Source: Dyadobacter sp. (GTDB lineage: Bacteria; Bacteroidota; Bacteroidia; Cytophagales; Spirosomataceae). From it: a stretch of 64,000 nucleotides of DNA. The notes below the pieces were generated by a model. That model worked only from the letters and a program-made list of their open reading frames with translations. It ran no database searches and had not been told where the DNA came from. The position numbers and the translations under genes are program-made. The stretch spans positions 1 to 64,000 of the forward strand of contig NZ_JAGIAS010000007.1 in the NCBI RefSeq assembly GCF_017744695.1, written 5' to 3'. Of the stretch, positions 24,726 through 33,452 are shown one piece after another (the first letter of the stretch is position 1; every line of letters starts with the position of its first letter).

Positions 24726-25013
24726 TTAACTGTTAATTTTTGAAATAATCGTATTAAGAATGCTATCCGGGCAAGGTTTCTTGACAATTTTCATGTTGAG
24801 GGAATCCTTGATGCACTTTTCCAGGCGATACGCCTCGATACAAGGGATGCATTTATCCATGTTTTCGCGGAAGTGGTCCTTCTCTGCTTCGCTCGCCTCA
24901 TCATCCAGGATTGCCTGAATAATTTTCATACACTCAGCATGGTGCTCGCAGGTATGCTTCATTTGTTTTTGCGCAACTTCTGTTACAGAAGGCGTCGTGG
25001 AAGATGCATTCAT
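24726..25013 (-). CDS. Zinc-binding anti-sigma factor, small
   Basis: 95-aa soluble protein directly downstream of an ECF sigma gene. It contains a ZAS-like cluster: HFRENMDKCIPC, i.e. His, seven residues, then CxxC. The usual form is His-x3-CxxC. Earlier His/Cys residues (HTCEHHAEC) may also bind metal. No membrane span, so it would respond to a cytosolic cue such as redox or metal state (inference). Gene order strongly supports pairing with the sigma factor. Confidence 0.75.
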   Translation of the reverse strand: MNASSTTPSVTEVAQKQMKHTCEHHAECMKIIQAILDDEASEAEKDHFRENMDKCIPCIEAYRLEKCIKDSLNMKIVKKPCPDSILNTIISKINS

Positions 25014-25095
25014 TAGTTAAAATGAAAAAAGAATAATGGAATATTGTACAGTTGTACCCTATAACCGAAGAGGTTGCAAAAAAAGTTTCACAACC

Positions 25096-25695
25096 CTATG
25101 AATCATATCCCATTGAGCTCGCGTAGCTTCTGAGTTTTTCTTTCAGGAGGTTACGTGCGCGGTGCAATCTGGACCTCACCGTTCCGATAGGAATGTCCAG
25201 GATTTTGGCCATCTCTTCGTAGGTGAAACCCTCGATGTCGCAGAGAATGATGACCGTTCTGAAGTCGACAGGCAGGGCGTTGAGTGCGTTCGCAACTTCA
25301 TCGCCGATCAGTTCCTGTACAGCATCAGCACGGAGGTCTACGGTATAAGTGGTATCAGATGCTTCCTCGGAATTATAGGTCGTTTCAACTTCCTGATAAT
25401 CAACTTTGGAAGGTTCTTTACTTTTTTTACGGTAGTCGTTGATGAAGCTGTTTTTGAGGATCCTGAAAAGCCAGGCTTTTGCGTTGGTACCCTGTTCGAA
25501 TGAAGATATAAAACGGAACGCCTTCAGATATGTGTCTTGAACCAGGTCGTTTGCATCGTCTTCGTCCATGGTGAGGCGGAAGGCGAAGTTGTACATGGAG
25601 TCAATGTGTGGCATGAACTCGCGGTTAAATACTTCATAACGAAGATCGTCCGTGTATTCATTAGTCGTGAGCGTTTCTGACATGGCAACTAACAT
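25096..25695 (-). CDS. ECF (sigma-70 group 4) sigma factor
   Basis: 199 aa. Region 2 around FAFRLTMDEDDANDLVQDTYLKAFR and region 4 near the end (LPVDFRTVIILCDIEGFTYEEMAKIL, then IPIGTVRSRLHRARNLLKEKL), separated by an acidic linker. Directs RNA polymerase to a stress or envelope regulon. ATG 25695 gives MLVAMSET; the inner ATG at 25683 is equally plausible. Leads a co-directional row with its likely anti-sigma, then gmk and nadD. Confidence 0.92.
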   Translation of the reverse strand: MLVAMSETLTTNEYTDDLRYEVFNREFMPHIDSMYNFAFRLTMDEDDANDLVQDTYLKAFRFISSFEQGTNAKAWLFRILKNSFINDYRKKSKEPSKVDYQEVETTYNSEEASDTTYTVDLRADAVQELIGDEVANALNALPVDFRTVIILCDIEGFTYEEMAKILDIPIGTVRSRLHRARNLLKEKLRSYASSMGYDS

Positions 25696-25916
25696 AGGAA
25701 TGCTGAATTTACAAAGATTAATAACAGCTCCAATTCGTACAAATTAAAATTTGATAAATGGCTGAATGGAGCGTCCTAACTGCCCTTATTTCACGATAAA
25801 ATTAAAAAGAGCTGGGATGAATAACCTGCTTCCCAAACGGTGTCGCCTCGTATCGTTAATTTAATGTTATTACATCAAATTCCGAGCCAAAAACGAGGTC
25901 CCGCCAAAATGTCATG

Positions 25917-26420
25917 CTAGCGTTTGGAGAAGAGTTCCAGCAGGATAATGAGGATGGTGGTGAAGAGCGTGCTGGCACCGATGCGTATCAGTGTGTAAAG
26001 GATCATTCCAAAGTTGTTCATCTCCATCAGGAACAGCATGGAATGGTGGATCAGGATCAGCGGGAAAATGTACGAAACAAATGCCCCCAGCCCTTGCGCA
26101 CGTATGCCCACCTCTGCGCGCTCGGCCCCGCGCGACTTCATCTGGTAATGGATCAGGAATGGCCGGAGATAGGCGATCAGCACCGTTGCCGAGGCGTGCA
26201 TCCCGAATGTATTCGAGAAAACATCCACCACAAAGCCTACTGCGAATGCTATAAGCAACGTATACATCCGGTCCATGTCCGCGGGCAGCAGCAGAATGGC
26301 CGCAATGTAAATGAAACAGAACGCGTAGTTGAAAAGCACGATATTCCGCATGAAGAAGATCTGCAAAAACAGGTAAAGCAGGATCATCAGGGAATATTGT
26401 ATCGCCTCGCGTAAGCTCAT
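25917..26420 (-). CDS. mreD: Rod shape-determining protein MreD
   Basis: 167-aa integral membrane protein with five hydrophobic spans, part of the elongasome that guides side-wall peptidoglycan synthesis. Assigned by size, topology and position after mreC; sequence conservation in this family is low (LFLQIFFMRNIVLF, VGFVVDVFSNTFGMHASATV are typical). Start codon overlaps the mreC stop by 4 bases (26417-26420), so translation is coupled. Confidence 0.9.
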   Translation of the reverse strand: MSLREAIQYSLMILLYLFLQIFFMRNIVLFNYAFCFIYIAAILLLPADMDRMYTLLIAFAVGFVVDVFSNTFGMHASATVLIAYLRPFLIHYQMKSRGAERAEVGIRAQGLGAFVSYIFPLILIHHSMLFLMEMNNFGMILYTLIRIGASTLFTTILIILLELFSKR

Positions 26421-27259
26421 TTTTTCAGTTCTATGGTTCTTGCTTTAAGATTTTCCTGTTCTACAAGTTGGTGATTTTGTACCACATACACGTACGACAG
26501 GTTCCGGAAGTCGGTGGCTAGTTTGAGCACAATATTGTAAAAAGTCTGGTTCGGGTTCACGGCCACGCTCTGTACTTTCCCGACCATAATGTTCGGCGGG
26601 AATACCGAGTTCTGGTCCGATGTTACCGCTGAGTCACCCTTGTAAACTTTGGTATACTTCGAAACATCGATCATATCGATCAGGTTAGGATCTTTTCCGT
26701 CCCATTTGGCATAACCGATTTCCTTGCTCCGCACCAGCTTGGACGAAACCATGAAGTTCGAATGCAGGATCGAGGTAATGACCGAGTAATGCTGCGAGCA
26801 GAACCGCACCTTACCCACCACGCCGGTGGCCGAAATAACACCCATACCCGGCTTGATACCATGCGCCGTGCCCTTGTCGATCGTGATGACGTTGTTTGCC
26901 TTGTTGGTTTCATTATCCACCACTTTCGCCACGGTGTACGAGAACCTCGCTGCGAATGCTGAGTCCGGCACATAACCCGCGGGCAACTGGCTGGGGTTCG
27001 TCTGGCTGAGCTTCGCTACCAGCGCGTGCAAATGCGCGTTCTCGCTGGCGAGGTCGGCATTGATCTCGTCGAGCTTGGTATAATCCCGCACCGAGTTCGA
27101 AAACGCGAGCGTTTTAGCGACGTAGTAATTGGAAGTATTGAAATAGGTAGCTCCCCAGTAGGTATTGTTGCGCACGATCATCCAGGCACTGAGCACTTCC
27201 AGCAACACAAATACCAAAAAGAAACGATTCCGGACGACGAAATCAACGAGTTGGAGCAT
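26417..27259 (-). CDS. mreC: Rod shape-determining protein MreC
   Basis: 280 aa: short cytoplasmic N-terminus, one membrane span at about 11-30, coiled coil at about 60-95, then the two-barrel periplasmic domain with VDNETNKANNVITIDKGTAHGIKPGMGVI and GVVGKV. It links MreB filaments to penicillin-binding proteins. Follows mreB after 119 bases that hold a 12-bp inverted repeat and a possible internal -7 element (CAAAAATA at 27314-27321, TATTTTTG on the minus strand). Confidence 0.93.
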   Translation of the reverse strand: MLQLVDFVVRNRFFLVFVLLEVLSAWMIVRNNTYWGATYFNTSNYYVAKTLAFSNSVRDYTKLDEINADLASENAHLHALVAKLSQTNPSQLPAGYVPDSAFAARFSYTVAKVVDNETNKANNVITIDKGTAHGIKPGMGVISATGVVGKVRFCSQHYSVITSILHSNFMVSSKLVRSKEIGYAKWDGKDPNLIDMIDVSKYTKVYKGDSAVTSDQNSVFPPNIMVGKVQSVAVNPNQTFYNIVLKLATDFRNLSYVYVVQNHQLVEQENLKARTIELKK

Positions 27260-27275
27260 GGGGTTAAATGTTCAC

Positions 27276-27369
27276 GCGCAGTTCATCAATTGGTGCACAA
27301 GAAGCACGTTGCGCAAAAATAGAAAATTTTTTACGCCCGGCGCATCGTACGCATATGGATGAACTGCGC
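27276..27369 (-). repeat. 12-bp inverted repeat in the mreB-mreC gap
   Basis: GCGCAGTTCATC at 27276-27287 is the exact complement of 27358-27369. In mRNA it would pair across a 70-base loop that contains a perfect -7 match for an internal promoter. No T-run, so not a terminator; it could protect or process the mreB message. Confidence 0.6.
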
Positions 27370-27378
27370 GCTCCGATC

Positions 27379-28404
27379 CTACGAAATCAGTACAGGCTTG
27401 TATAGTTCGAGGTTTTTGAGGACTTCCCCGGTACCTTTTACAACAGCCTTCAACGGATCGTCGGCGATGTGTACTGGCAACTTGGTTTTTTGGGCGATAC
27501 GTCTGTCGAGGCCATGGATCAATGCACCGCCGCCTGTCAGGTAAATACCGTTTTTGAAAATGTCCGCAGAAAGCTCAGGAGGAGAAATTTCAAGGGCTTT
27601 CATCACGCCCTCTTCAATTTTGGAGATCGATTTATCGAGAGAATAAGCGATTTCGCTGTAAGTGACGCGGATTTCCTTGGGAATACCGGTCATCAAGTCA
27701 CGGCCGCGGATCTGGTAGTCATCCAGTGGGATTTCGAGCTCCGGAGATGCGGAGCCGATTGCCATTTTGATCAATTCGGCAGAACGCTCACCGATCAGCA
27801 GGTTGTGTTCGCGGCGCATGTAATCGACGATATCACGTGTGAAGACGTCGCCCGCAATGCGCACCGACTGCTCGCAAACGATACCCGACAATGCGATTAC
27901 CGCGATTTCGGTTGTACCGCCGCCGATATCGACGATCATCACCCCGTTGGGCTGCGTAATGTCGATACCGATACCGATAGCCGCCGCAATAGGTTCGTGT
28001 ACCATGTAGACTTCCTTCGCACCTGCATGCTCGCAGGAATCCTTTACCGCACGTTTTTCAACCTCGGTAATTCCCGAAGGAATACAAACCACCATGCGAT
28101 GGGAAGGAGTGAAGAAACGGCTGCCGGTGTCGATCATTTTGATCATCCCCCGGATCATCATTTCAGCCGCGGTAAAGTCGGCAATCACCCCATCCTTCAA
28201 TGGACGGATGGTCTTTATATTCTCGTTCGTCTTCTCGTGCATTTGCATTGCCGTATGGCCAATCGCCAGCACTTTGCCGGTGGTTTTGTCCATGGCAATG
28301 ATCGACGGCTCATCAACAACAACAGTATCTTTATGGATGATCAAAGTATTGGCAGTACCTAAATCAATCGCTATATCGCTCGTCAAAAAATCAAACAATC
28401 CCAT
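27379..28404 (-). CDS. mreB: Rod shape-determining protein MreB
   Basis: Bacterial actin that forms membrane-bound filaments steering side-wall synthesis. 341 aa with the actin-fold ATP motifs: DLGTANTLI (phosphate 1), VDIGGGTTEIAVI (phosphate 2) and LTGGGALIHGLD (adenosine). The N-terminal MGLFDFLTSDIAIDLG has the short hydrophobic lead typical of MreB. First gene of mreBCD, driven by the promoter at 28447-28476. Confidence 0.98.
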   Translation of the reverse strand: MGLFDFLTSDIAIDLGTANTLIIHKDTVVVDEPSIIAMDKTTGKVLAIGHTAMQMHEKTNENIKTIRPLKDGVIADFTAAEMMIRGMIKMIDTGSRFFTPSHRMVVCIPSGITEVEKRAVKDSCEHAGAKEVYMVHEPIAAAIGIGIDITQPNGVMIVDIGGGTTEIAVIALSGIVCEQSVRIAGDVFTRDIVDYMRREHNLLIGERSAELIKMAIGSASPELEIPLDDYQIRGRDLMTGIPKEIRVTYSEIAYSLDKSISKIEEGVMKALEISPPELSADIFKNGIYLTGGGALIHGLDRRIAQKTKLPVHIADDPLKAVVKGTGEVLKNLELYKPVLIS

Positions 28405-28446
28405 ATATAATGTTAAAAACTTTTGCTCCCTTTGATTTCAGGATGG

Positions 28447-28476
28447 CAAAATTACAGATTATTAACCACAAACAAA
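28447..28476 (-). promoter_or_regulatory. mreB promoter
   Basis: On the minus strand TTTG (complement of 28473-28476), 18-base spacer, then perfect -7 TAATTTTG (complement of 28447-28454), about 45 bases before the mreB ATG. Confidence 0.7.
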
Positions 28477-28532
28477 GGCATTTAAAAAATTTCGGTATGC
28501 GGTATCCGAAGGGCGTAAAACTAGTTGCAAAG

Positions 28533-28580
28533 GGCTTTCCGATAGGCGTTCCGGGTGGCTTTCCAACGGGGTTTCCAACG
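28533..28580 (+). repeat. 12-bp tandem repeat, four units
   Basis: Units GGCTTTCCGATA, GGCGTTCCGGGT, GGCTTTCCAACG and GGGTTTCCAACG in tandem, between the divergent mreB and GH3 promoters. No role evident. Confidence 0.8.
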
Positions 28581-28628
28581 GGTCTAAAATCATGGAATTT
28601 GTAATTCCTGCGTACATTTGTTTTCACT

Positions 28629-30131
28629 ATGGGAATCAGATCAGTTTTAAGCAGGCCGTTGGCCCGTTACATTGTCAAGCAGCAACAGGAATGGATCGCG
28701 CGAAGTGTTGAGGTCCAGGAAAAATGGAGGTCGGAGTTGGTAAAGAAGGCCGCCGCCACGCAGTTTGGGAAAGACCATTTCTTCAAAGACATTCATAGCT
28801 ATTCCGATTTCAGGGAAGCCGTTCCGGTGTACGATTATGAGGACCTGAAACCTTATGTAGAGAAAATAAAATCCGGGGAAAGTGATATTTTGTGGCCGGG
28901 CAAGCCACTGTATTTTGCCAAAACATCGGGAACTACTTCGGGTACCAAATACATCCCGATTTCCAAAGACTCCATCTCCAATCACATCGATTCGGCGCGC
29001 AATGCCATTTTGACGTATATTGAAGAGACTCAAAAAGCTGATTTCCTGGATAATAAGCTGATTTTTCTCTCTGGCAGCCCGGTACTGACAGACACCGGCG
29101 GAGTACTGACAGGCCGCCTGTCAGGCATTTCCAACCACCACGTGCCGGGTTATCTGCGCTCCAACCAGCTGCCGAGCTATGAAACGAACTGTATTGAGGA
29201 CTGGGAAACCAAGCTCGACAAGATCATCGACGAAACGCTCGACCAGCGGATGTCGCTCATTTCGGGCATTCCGCCGTGGGTGCAAATGTATTTCGACCGC
29301 ATTATCGAACGTACAGGCAAGAAGATCAAGGACGTATTCCCTGACTTCTCGCTTTTTATATATGGTGGGGTAAATTTCGAGCCCTATCGGGCTAAATTGT
29401 TCGAATCGATCGGTAAGCGCATCGATTCCATAGAGCTGTACCCGGCTTCCGAAGGCTTCCTGGCGTACCAGGACAAGCAGGATGACGAAGGCCTATTGCT
29501 TTTGCTCGACACCGGTATTTTCTTCGAATTTATTCCGGTTGAAAACTACTTCGACGAAAATCCGCGTCGATTATCCATCGGTGAAGTGGAGGTAGGCAAA
29601 AATTATGCGGTGATTGTCAACAACAATGCCGGATTGTGGGGTTACTCGCTGGGCGATACCGTCAAGTTCGTTTCTACGGACCCTTATAAAGTGCTCGTAA
29701 CAGGCCGTATCAAACATTTTATCTCCGCATTTGGCGAGCACGTGATCGGCGAAGAGATTGAAAAAGCATTGAAATACGCCTTGGAAAGGCATCCGGAGAC
29801 GGAAGTAGTGGAATTGACCGTCGCGCCGATGGTAAATTCTACGCATGGCGGCCTTCCTTACCATGAATGGCTGGTGGAATTTGCGACCCGGCCGAATGAT
29901 ATGGAGCAATTTGCGAACGACCTCGACCGCAAGCTAACCGAACTCAACATTTATTACAAAGACCTGATCACCGGAAGTATCCTGCGCCGCCTCGAATTGA
30001 CGCCGCTGCGCAAGAACTCCTTCATCGACTATATGCGGGCCAATGGCAAGCTGGGCGGCCAGAACAAGGTGCCACGCCTCTCCAACGACCGCAAGATCGC
30101 CGACGAACTGATCCGGCTGAACCATAATTGA
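28629..30131 (+). CDS. GH3 auxin-responsive family protein (acyl-adenylate/thioester-forming)
   Basis: 500 aa. The ATP/AMP-binding signature FAKTSGTTSGTKYIPIS (about 97-113) and the later segment ELYPASEGFLAYQ match GH3 acyl-acid-amido synthetases of the ANL-like superfamily. Plant members conjugate hormones to amino acids; the bacterial role is not established, so only the family can be given. A perfect -7 match TACATTTG at 28613-28620 sits only 8 bases before the ATG, implying a nearly leaderless message. The ATG of dxr follows its stop by 23 bases. Confidence 0.88.
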   Translation: MGIRSVLSRPLARYIVKQQQEWIARSVEVQEKWRSELVKKAAATQFGKDHFFKDIHSYSDFREAVPVYDYEDLKPYVEKIKSGESDILWPGKPLYFAKTSGTTSGTKYIPISKDSISNHIDSARNAILTYIEETQKADFLDNKLIFLSGSPVLTDTGGVLTGRLSGISNHHVPGYLRSNQLPSYETNCIEDWETKLDKIIDETLDQRMSLISGIPPWVQMYFDRIIERTGKKIKDVFPDFSLFIYGGVNFEPYRAKLFESIGKRIDSIELYPASEGFLAYQDKQDDEGLLLLLDTGIFFEFIPVENYFDENPRRLSIGEVEVGKNYAVIVNNNAGLWGYSLGDTVKFVSTDPYKVLVTGRIKHFISAFGEHVIGEEIEKALKYALERHPETEVVELTVAPMVNSTHGGLPYHEWLVEFATRPNDMEQFANDLDRKLTELNIYYKDLITGSILRRLELTPLRKNSFIDYMRANGKLGGQNKVPRLSNDRKIADELIRLNHN

Positions 30132-30154
30132 CCGAACCTAACAGTGAGCATGCA

Positions 30155-31315
30155 ATGAAAAAAAGAGTAGCTATTTTAGGTTCGACCGGTTCTATCGGTA
30201 CCCAGGCCCTCGAAGTGATCGCGGCGCATCCGGAAATTTTCTCCGTTTCGGTGCTTACCGCCGGGGGCAACGCCGACTTGCTCATCGAACAGGCGGTCAA
30301 ATTCAAGCCGGAGGAGGTTGTCATTTGCAATGAAGCGCATTATGAAAGGGTTAAGGCAGCCCTCTTTCCATTCAGTATCAAGGTTTATAACGGGGCATCT
30401 GCTTTGGCTTCCGTAGTGGAATCGGATCATGTGGACGTGGTGCTGACAGCCATGGTAGGGTACGCCGGTCTTTTGCCTACGATCCACGCGATCAAAGCGG
30501 GTAAGGATATTGCATTGGCCAACAAGGAAACACTTGTGGTGGCTGGTGAACTCATTACAGCATTGGCCAAACAGCACAATATCAGCATTTACCCCGTCGA
30601 TTCGGAACATTCGGCCATTTTCCAGTGCTTGGCCGGTGAATCGGAGAATGCGATTGAAAAGATTATTTTGACCGCATCCGGTGGCCCGTTCCGTGGTAAG
30701 GACCGGGAGTTTCTCGCGCACGTAACCAAGGCGCAGGCGCTCAAACACCCGAACTGGAGTATGGGCGCGAAAATCACGATCGATTCTGCGACGCTGATGA
30801 ACAAAGGCCTGGAAGTGATCGAAGCGAAATGGCTTTTCGATCTTCATGCTTCACAAATAGATGTGATCGTGCATCCGCAGAGCATCGTACATTCGCTGGT
30901 TCAGTTCGAAGATGGCAGTATCAAGGCGCAAATGGGCCTTCCGGACATGAAACTGCCTATTCAATATGCGCTGTATTACCCGCAGCGCCTGAAATCGGAC
31001 TTCCCCCGGTTCAATTTCATGGATTATCCTTCCCTCAATTTCGAAAAGCCCGATCTGGAAACATTCCGCAACCTGGCGATCGCCTATGAAGCGCTTGAAA
31101 AAGGCGGAAATGCCGCTTGTATCGTCAATGCGGCCAACGAAATTGCCGTTGACGCATTCCTGCACGATAAGATAGGTTTTCTGGATATTTCGGACGTTAT
31201 TGTCGAGAGCCTTGCCAAAATCGCATTTGTAGGGAATCCTTCAATCGAGGATTATGTTCAGACGAACGAGGCGACAAGGCGTTTTGCTTCTGAAATGATA
31301 CAGGTCAAAGTCTAA
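30155..31315 (+). CDS. dxr: 1-deoxy-D-xylulose-5-phosphate reductoisomerase
   Basis: Converts the product of Dxs to 2-C-methyl-D-erythritol 4-phosphate with NADPH, the committed step of the MEP pathway. 386 aa. NADPH-binding GSTGSIG (9-15), metal/substrate segments PVDSEHSAIFQ (Asp, Glu), ITIDSATLMNKGLEVIEA and the flexible loop WSMG. ATG 30155 gives the standard MKKRVAILGSTGSIG start; the frame opens earlier at a TTG within the GH3 stop region. Likely co-transcribed with GH3 and the downstream membrane gene. Confidence 0.97.
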   Translation: MKKRVAILGSTGSIGTQALEVIAAHPEIFSVSVLTAGGNADLLIEQAVKFKPEEVVICNEAHYERVKAALFPFSIKVYNGASALASVVESDHVDVVLTAMVGYAGLLPTIHAIKAGKDIALANKETLVVAGELITALAKQHNISIYPVDSEHSAIFQCLAGESENAIEKIILTASGGPFRGKDREFLAHVTKAQALKHPNWSMGAKITIDSATLMNKGLEVIEAKWLFDLHASQIDVIVHPQSIVHSLVQFEDGSIKAQMGLPDMKLPIQYALYYPQRLKSDFPRFNFMDYPSLNFEKPDLETFRNLAIAYEALEKGGNAACIVNAANEIAVDAFLHDKIGFLDISDVIVESLAKIAFVGNPSIEDYVQTNEATRRFASEMIQVKV

Positions 31316-31765
31316 ATGAAAACCACGTTTTTGAAATACCTGTCTGTTGCGCTTGCCAGTACATTGAAATTCTTCGGAGGGCCGATTGCGGGGGTCGTAC
31401 TTAAACTGACCTGGATCGAAACAGCCCTTTGCTCGGCCGTGGGCATGATGTTCACGGTGTTCGTGCTCACGTACGTAGGCGGGGCAATCCGCAACTTGAT
31501 TCAGAAGTACCGGAAATCGCCGCCCAAAAAATTCACGAAAACCAACCGCATTGCCGTCAATATCTGGCGCAAATTCGGGATCGTAGGCATCGCATTCCTC
31601 ACGCCGCCATTGTTCACGCCGCTCTTCGGGCCTATTCTCGCGGTGGCGTTCCGGGTACCAAAGGGTTCGATATTCCTGTGGATGTCCGCCAGTGCGCTCG
31701 TATGGGGCCTCGCGATCTCGTACATCGCGCACAAAATGACCTTTATCCAGGAGTGGATTAAATAG
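31316..31765 (+). CDS. Small multi-span membrane protein
   Basis: 149 aa with three or four hydrophobic spans. The segment FGIVGIAFLTPPLFTPLFGPILAV, with its paired prolines inside the membrane, resembles the small multidrug-export/DedA-related proteins (COG2426-like), but that is a weak match. Its ATG follows the dxr stop codon with no gap (TAAATG), so it is translationally linked to dxr. Confidence 0.7.
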   Translation: MKTTFLKYLSVALASTLKFFGGPIAGVVLKLTWIETALCSAVGMMFTVFVLTYVGGAIRNLIQKYRKSPPKKFTKTNRIAVNIWRKFGIVGIAFLTPPLFTPLFGPILAVAFRVPKGSIFLWMSASALVWGLAISYIAHKMTFIQEWIK

Positions 31766-31820
31766 AGCGCGACCGGCAAGGCGCGACCGGCAAGGTGCGG
31801 CCGGCAAGGCATTACCGGCT
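31766..31820 (+). repeat. 14-bp tandem repeat, about four units
   Basis: Units ending ACCGGCA with period 14 (AGGCGCGACCGGCA, AGGTGCGGCCGGCA, a decayed AGGCATTACCGGCT). Begins just after one stop codon and runs into the last codons of the convergent glycosyltransferase gene. Confidence 0.85.
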
Positions 31821-32576
31821 GACTTCCTTCTTCGGCGCTGCCGTTTTCTTCATAAAGTCGCCTTGCGAGAAGTACTTTTCGATGAGGCAGTACATCAATA
31901 TAAAGAAGTACCGGCTACCCATTTCCTTGATTTTCAGCTTCGATTCGCCGTATTTCCGGTTGGTCCAGCTATTGGGCACCACGGCGTAATTATAGCCGCG
32001 CACCATGGCTTTGAGGGGTAATTCGATAGTCAAATTGAAGTGGGGGGCCAGAAACGGCTTGATACCCTCGATCGTTTCGCGCTTGTAAAGCTTGAATGCA
32101 TTGGTCGTATCATTGTATTTGATTCCCATCACCATGCGCACGATGGCATTCGCCACGCGGTTGATCACCTTTTTCAACGCAGGATAATCGATCACTTTTC
32201 CGCCTTTTTCCCAGCGCGAGCCAAAAACGCAGTCATAGTCGCCTTCCAGCATTTTGTAATAAAACTTCACGAGATCCTCGGGATCGTCGGACATGTCGGC
32301 CATGAAAACGGCCACACAATCTCCTTTGAAGCGCTCCAAACCGTAGCGTACCGCATAACCGAAGCCATTCGGGCCCGGATTGGTGTAATAAACCAGTGTA
32401 GGAATTTGAAGCGATAGCTCGTCCAGCACACGCAATGTCCCGTCCTTCGAATTGTCGTTGGTGACGCAGATCTCGTGGGGAATATTGTACTTATTTAATG
32501 TATTGTGTAAAGATACAAGCGTGTGAGTGATCGATTCTTCCTCGTTATAGGCTGGTATTACGACGCTTAGCTTCAT
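31812..32576 (-). CDS. Family 2 glycosyltransferase, Dpm1-like
   Basis: 254-aa cytosolic GT-A enzyme: VVIPAYNEEESITHTL at the N-terminus, NDNSKDGT, and the metal-binding ADMSDDPED. Similar to polyprenyl-phosphate sugar transferases. ATG 32576 preferred over TTG 32603. Last of five minus-strand genes in a possible glycan cassette. Its 3' end overlaps the 14-bp repeats. Confidence 0.9.
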   Translation of the reverse strand: MKLSVVIPAYNEEESITHTLVSLHNTLNKYNIPHEICVTNDNSKDGTLRVLDELSLQIPTLVYYTNPGPNGFGYAVRYGLERFKGDCVAVFMADMSDDPEDLVKFYYKMLEGDYDCVFGSRWEKGGKVIDYPALKKVINRVANAIVRMVMGIKYNDTTNAFKLYKRETIEGIKPFLAPHFNLTIELPLKAMVRGYNYAVVPNSWTNRKYGESKLKIKEMGSRYFFILMYCLIEKYFSQGDFMKKTAAPKKEVSR

Positions 32577-32614
32577 AAATGTGTTATGTGTTAAACAGTA
32601 CAAATTAAAGATTA

Positions 32615-33445
32615 TTAATTCGAACTGCCAATTTTTTCAAGGCTGGTAAGGAGCTCGTCATAGCGGTGCAGGGTCTTAGCAACGGTCGCATCATAGCGTC
32701 CGTTGAGCCAGTTGCCCACATTGACGAACATTTGTTTTCTGTTTTGTAAAAATTTGAGATTGGTGTGTGCGTGTACATTGCTTAGGCCCGCGCTATGCTT
32801 GCGGTAAACACCCATGACGTCACTCAAATAGCCGATTTTACCCTTTGCTGCCAGTTGGAACATAATCGCCCAGTCGCCTGCCGCCGCGCTAGAATGCCAC
32901 TCGGCAAAGTCTTCAGTAAGGAAATGATTACGGTAAACCCAGCTGGCCGTCGCCATAAACCATTTGTCTTCGAGCAAATCCTTGATCGTCGAAACCGCTT
33001 TCTGATCGGCTGCATTGAAGAAATGCGATGGGGAGCCGTCTTCATAAATGACCTCCATATTGTGATGGCAAACGGAGAAATCGGGGTTCTGATCCAAAAA
33101 ATCGACCTGTTTTTGCAGTTTTAATGGGTCAGTCCAGTAATCGTCGCCTTCACACATCGCTACATATTCACCTTTGCAGGCTTTGAGCAATTGCAGTACA
33201 TTATTTCTTCCGGCAAACTCGCGCGGCTCTTTTGGCCCCTGGTTTTCGGAATGCAAAAAAGCCCGGATTAACCCAGGCTTTTTTGCAGAATATGCACGAA
33301 TAATGTCCGGCGTTGCGTCGGTCGAAGCATCGTCCCCGATGACAATTTCAAAGTCGAAGCTAGTTTGCTGCATGAATGCACCATCCAGCATCTGACCGAT
33401 ATATTGCTCGTGGTTGTACGTCGGGACACAAACGGAAAGTTTCAT
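32615..33445 (-). CDS. Family 2 glycosyltransferase
   Basis: 276-aa GT-A fold: VCVPTYNHEQYIGQML, IGDDASTDAT and the catalytic-metal MCEGDDYWTDP. The C-terminal helices carry GDWAIMFQLAAKGK and VYRKHSAGLSN, typical of rhamnosyl/galactosyl-type transferases, but the donor cannot be set. Seven bases downstream of the PhyH gene. Contains an internal terminator-like hairpin at 33252-33287. Confidence 0.9.
   Translation of the reverse strand: MKLSVCVPTYNHEQYIGQMLDGAFMQQTSFDFEIVIGDDASTDATPDIIRAYSAKKPGLIRAFLHSENQGPKEPREFAGRNNVLQLLKACKGEYVAMCEGDDYWTDPLKLQKQVDFLDQNPDFSVCHHNMEVIYEDGSPSHFFNAADQKAVSTIKDLLEDKWFMATASWVYRNHFLTEDFAEWHSSAAAGDWAIMFQLAAKGKIGYLSDVMGVYRKHSAGLSNVHAHTNLKFLQNRKQMFVNVGNWLNGRYDATVAKTLHRYDELLTSLEKIGSSN
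33252..33287. terminator. Terminator-like hairpin inside a coding sequence
   Basis: TGCAAAAAAGCC (33252-33263) pairs perfectly with GGCTTTTTTGCA (33276-33287), giving six T on both strands after a GC-containing stem. It lies at about residues 53-64 of the glycosyltransferase, encoding AKKPGLIRAF. Confidence 0.5.
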
Positions 33446-33452
33446 TCGAATT

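Noticed and set aside
28391..28627. 78-codon minus-strand frame with PVGNPVGKP repeats
   Set aside because: It is the translation of the 12-bp tandem repeats and the mreB promoter region.
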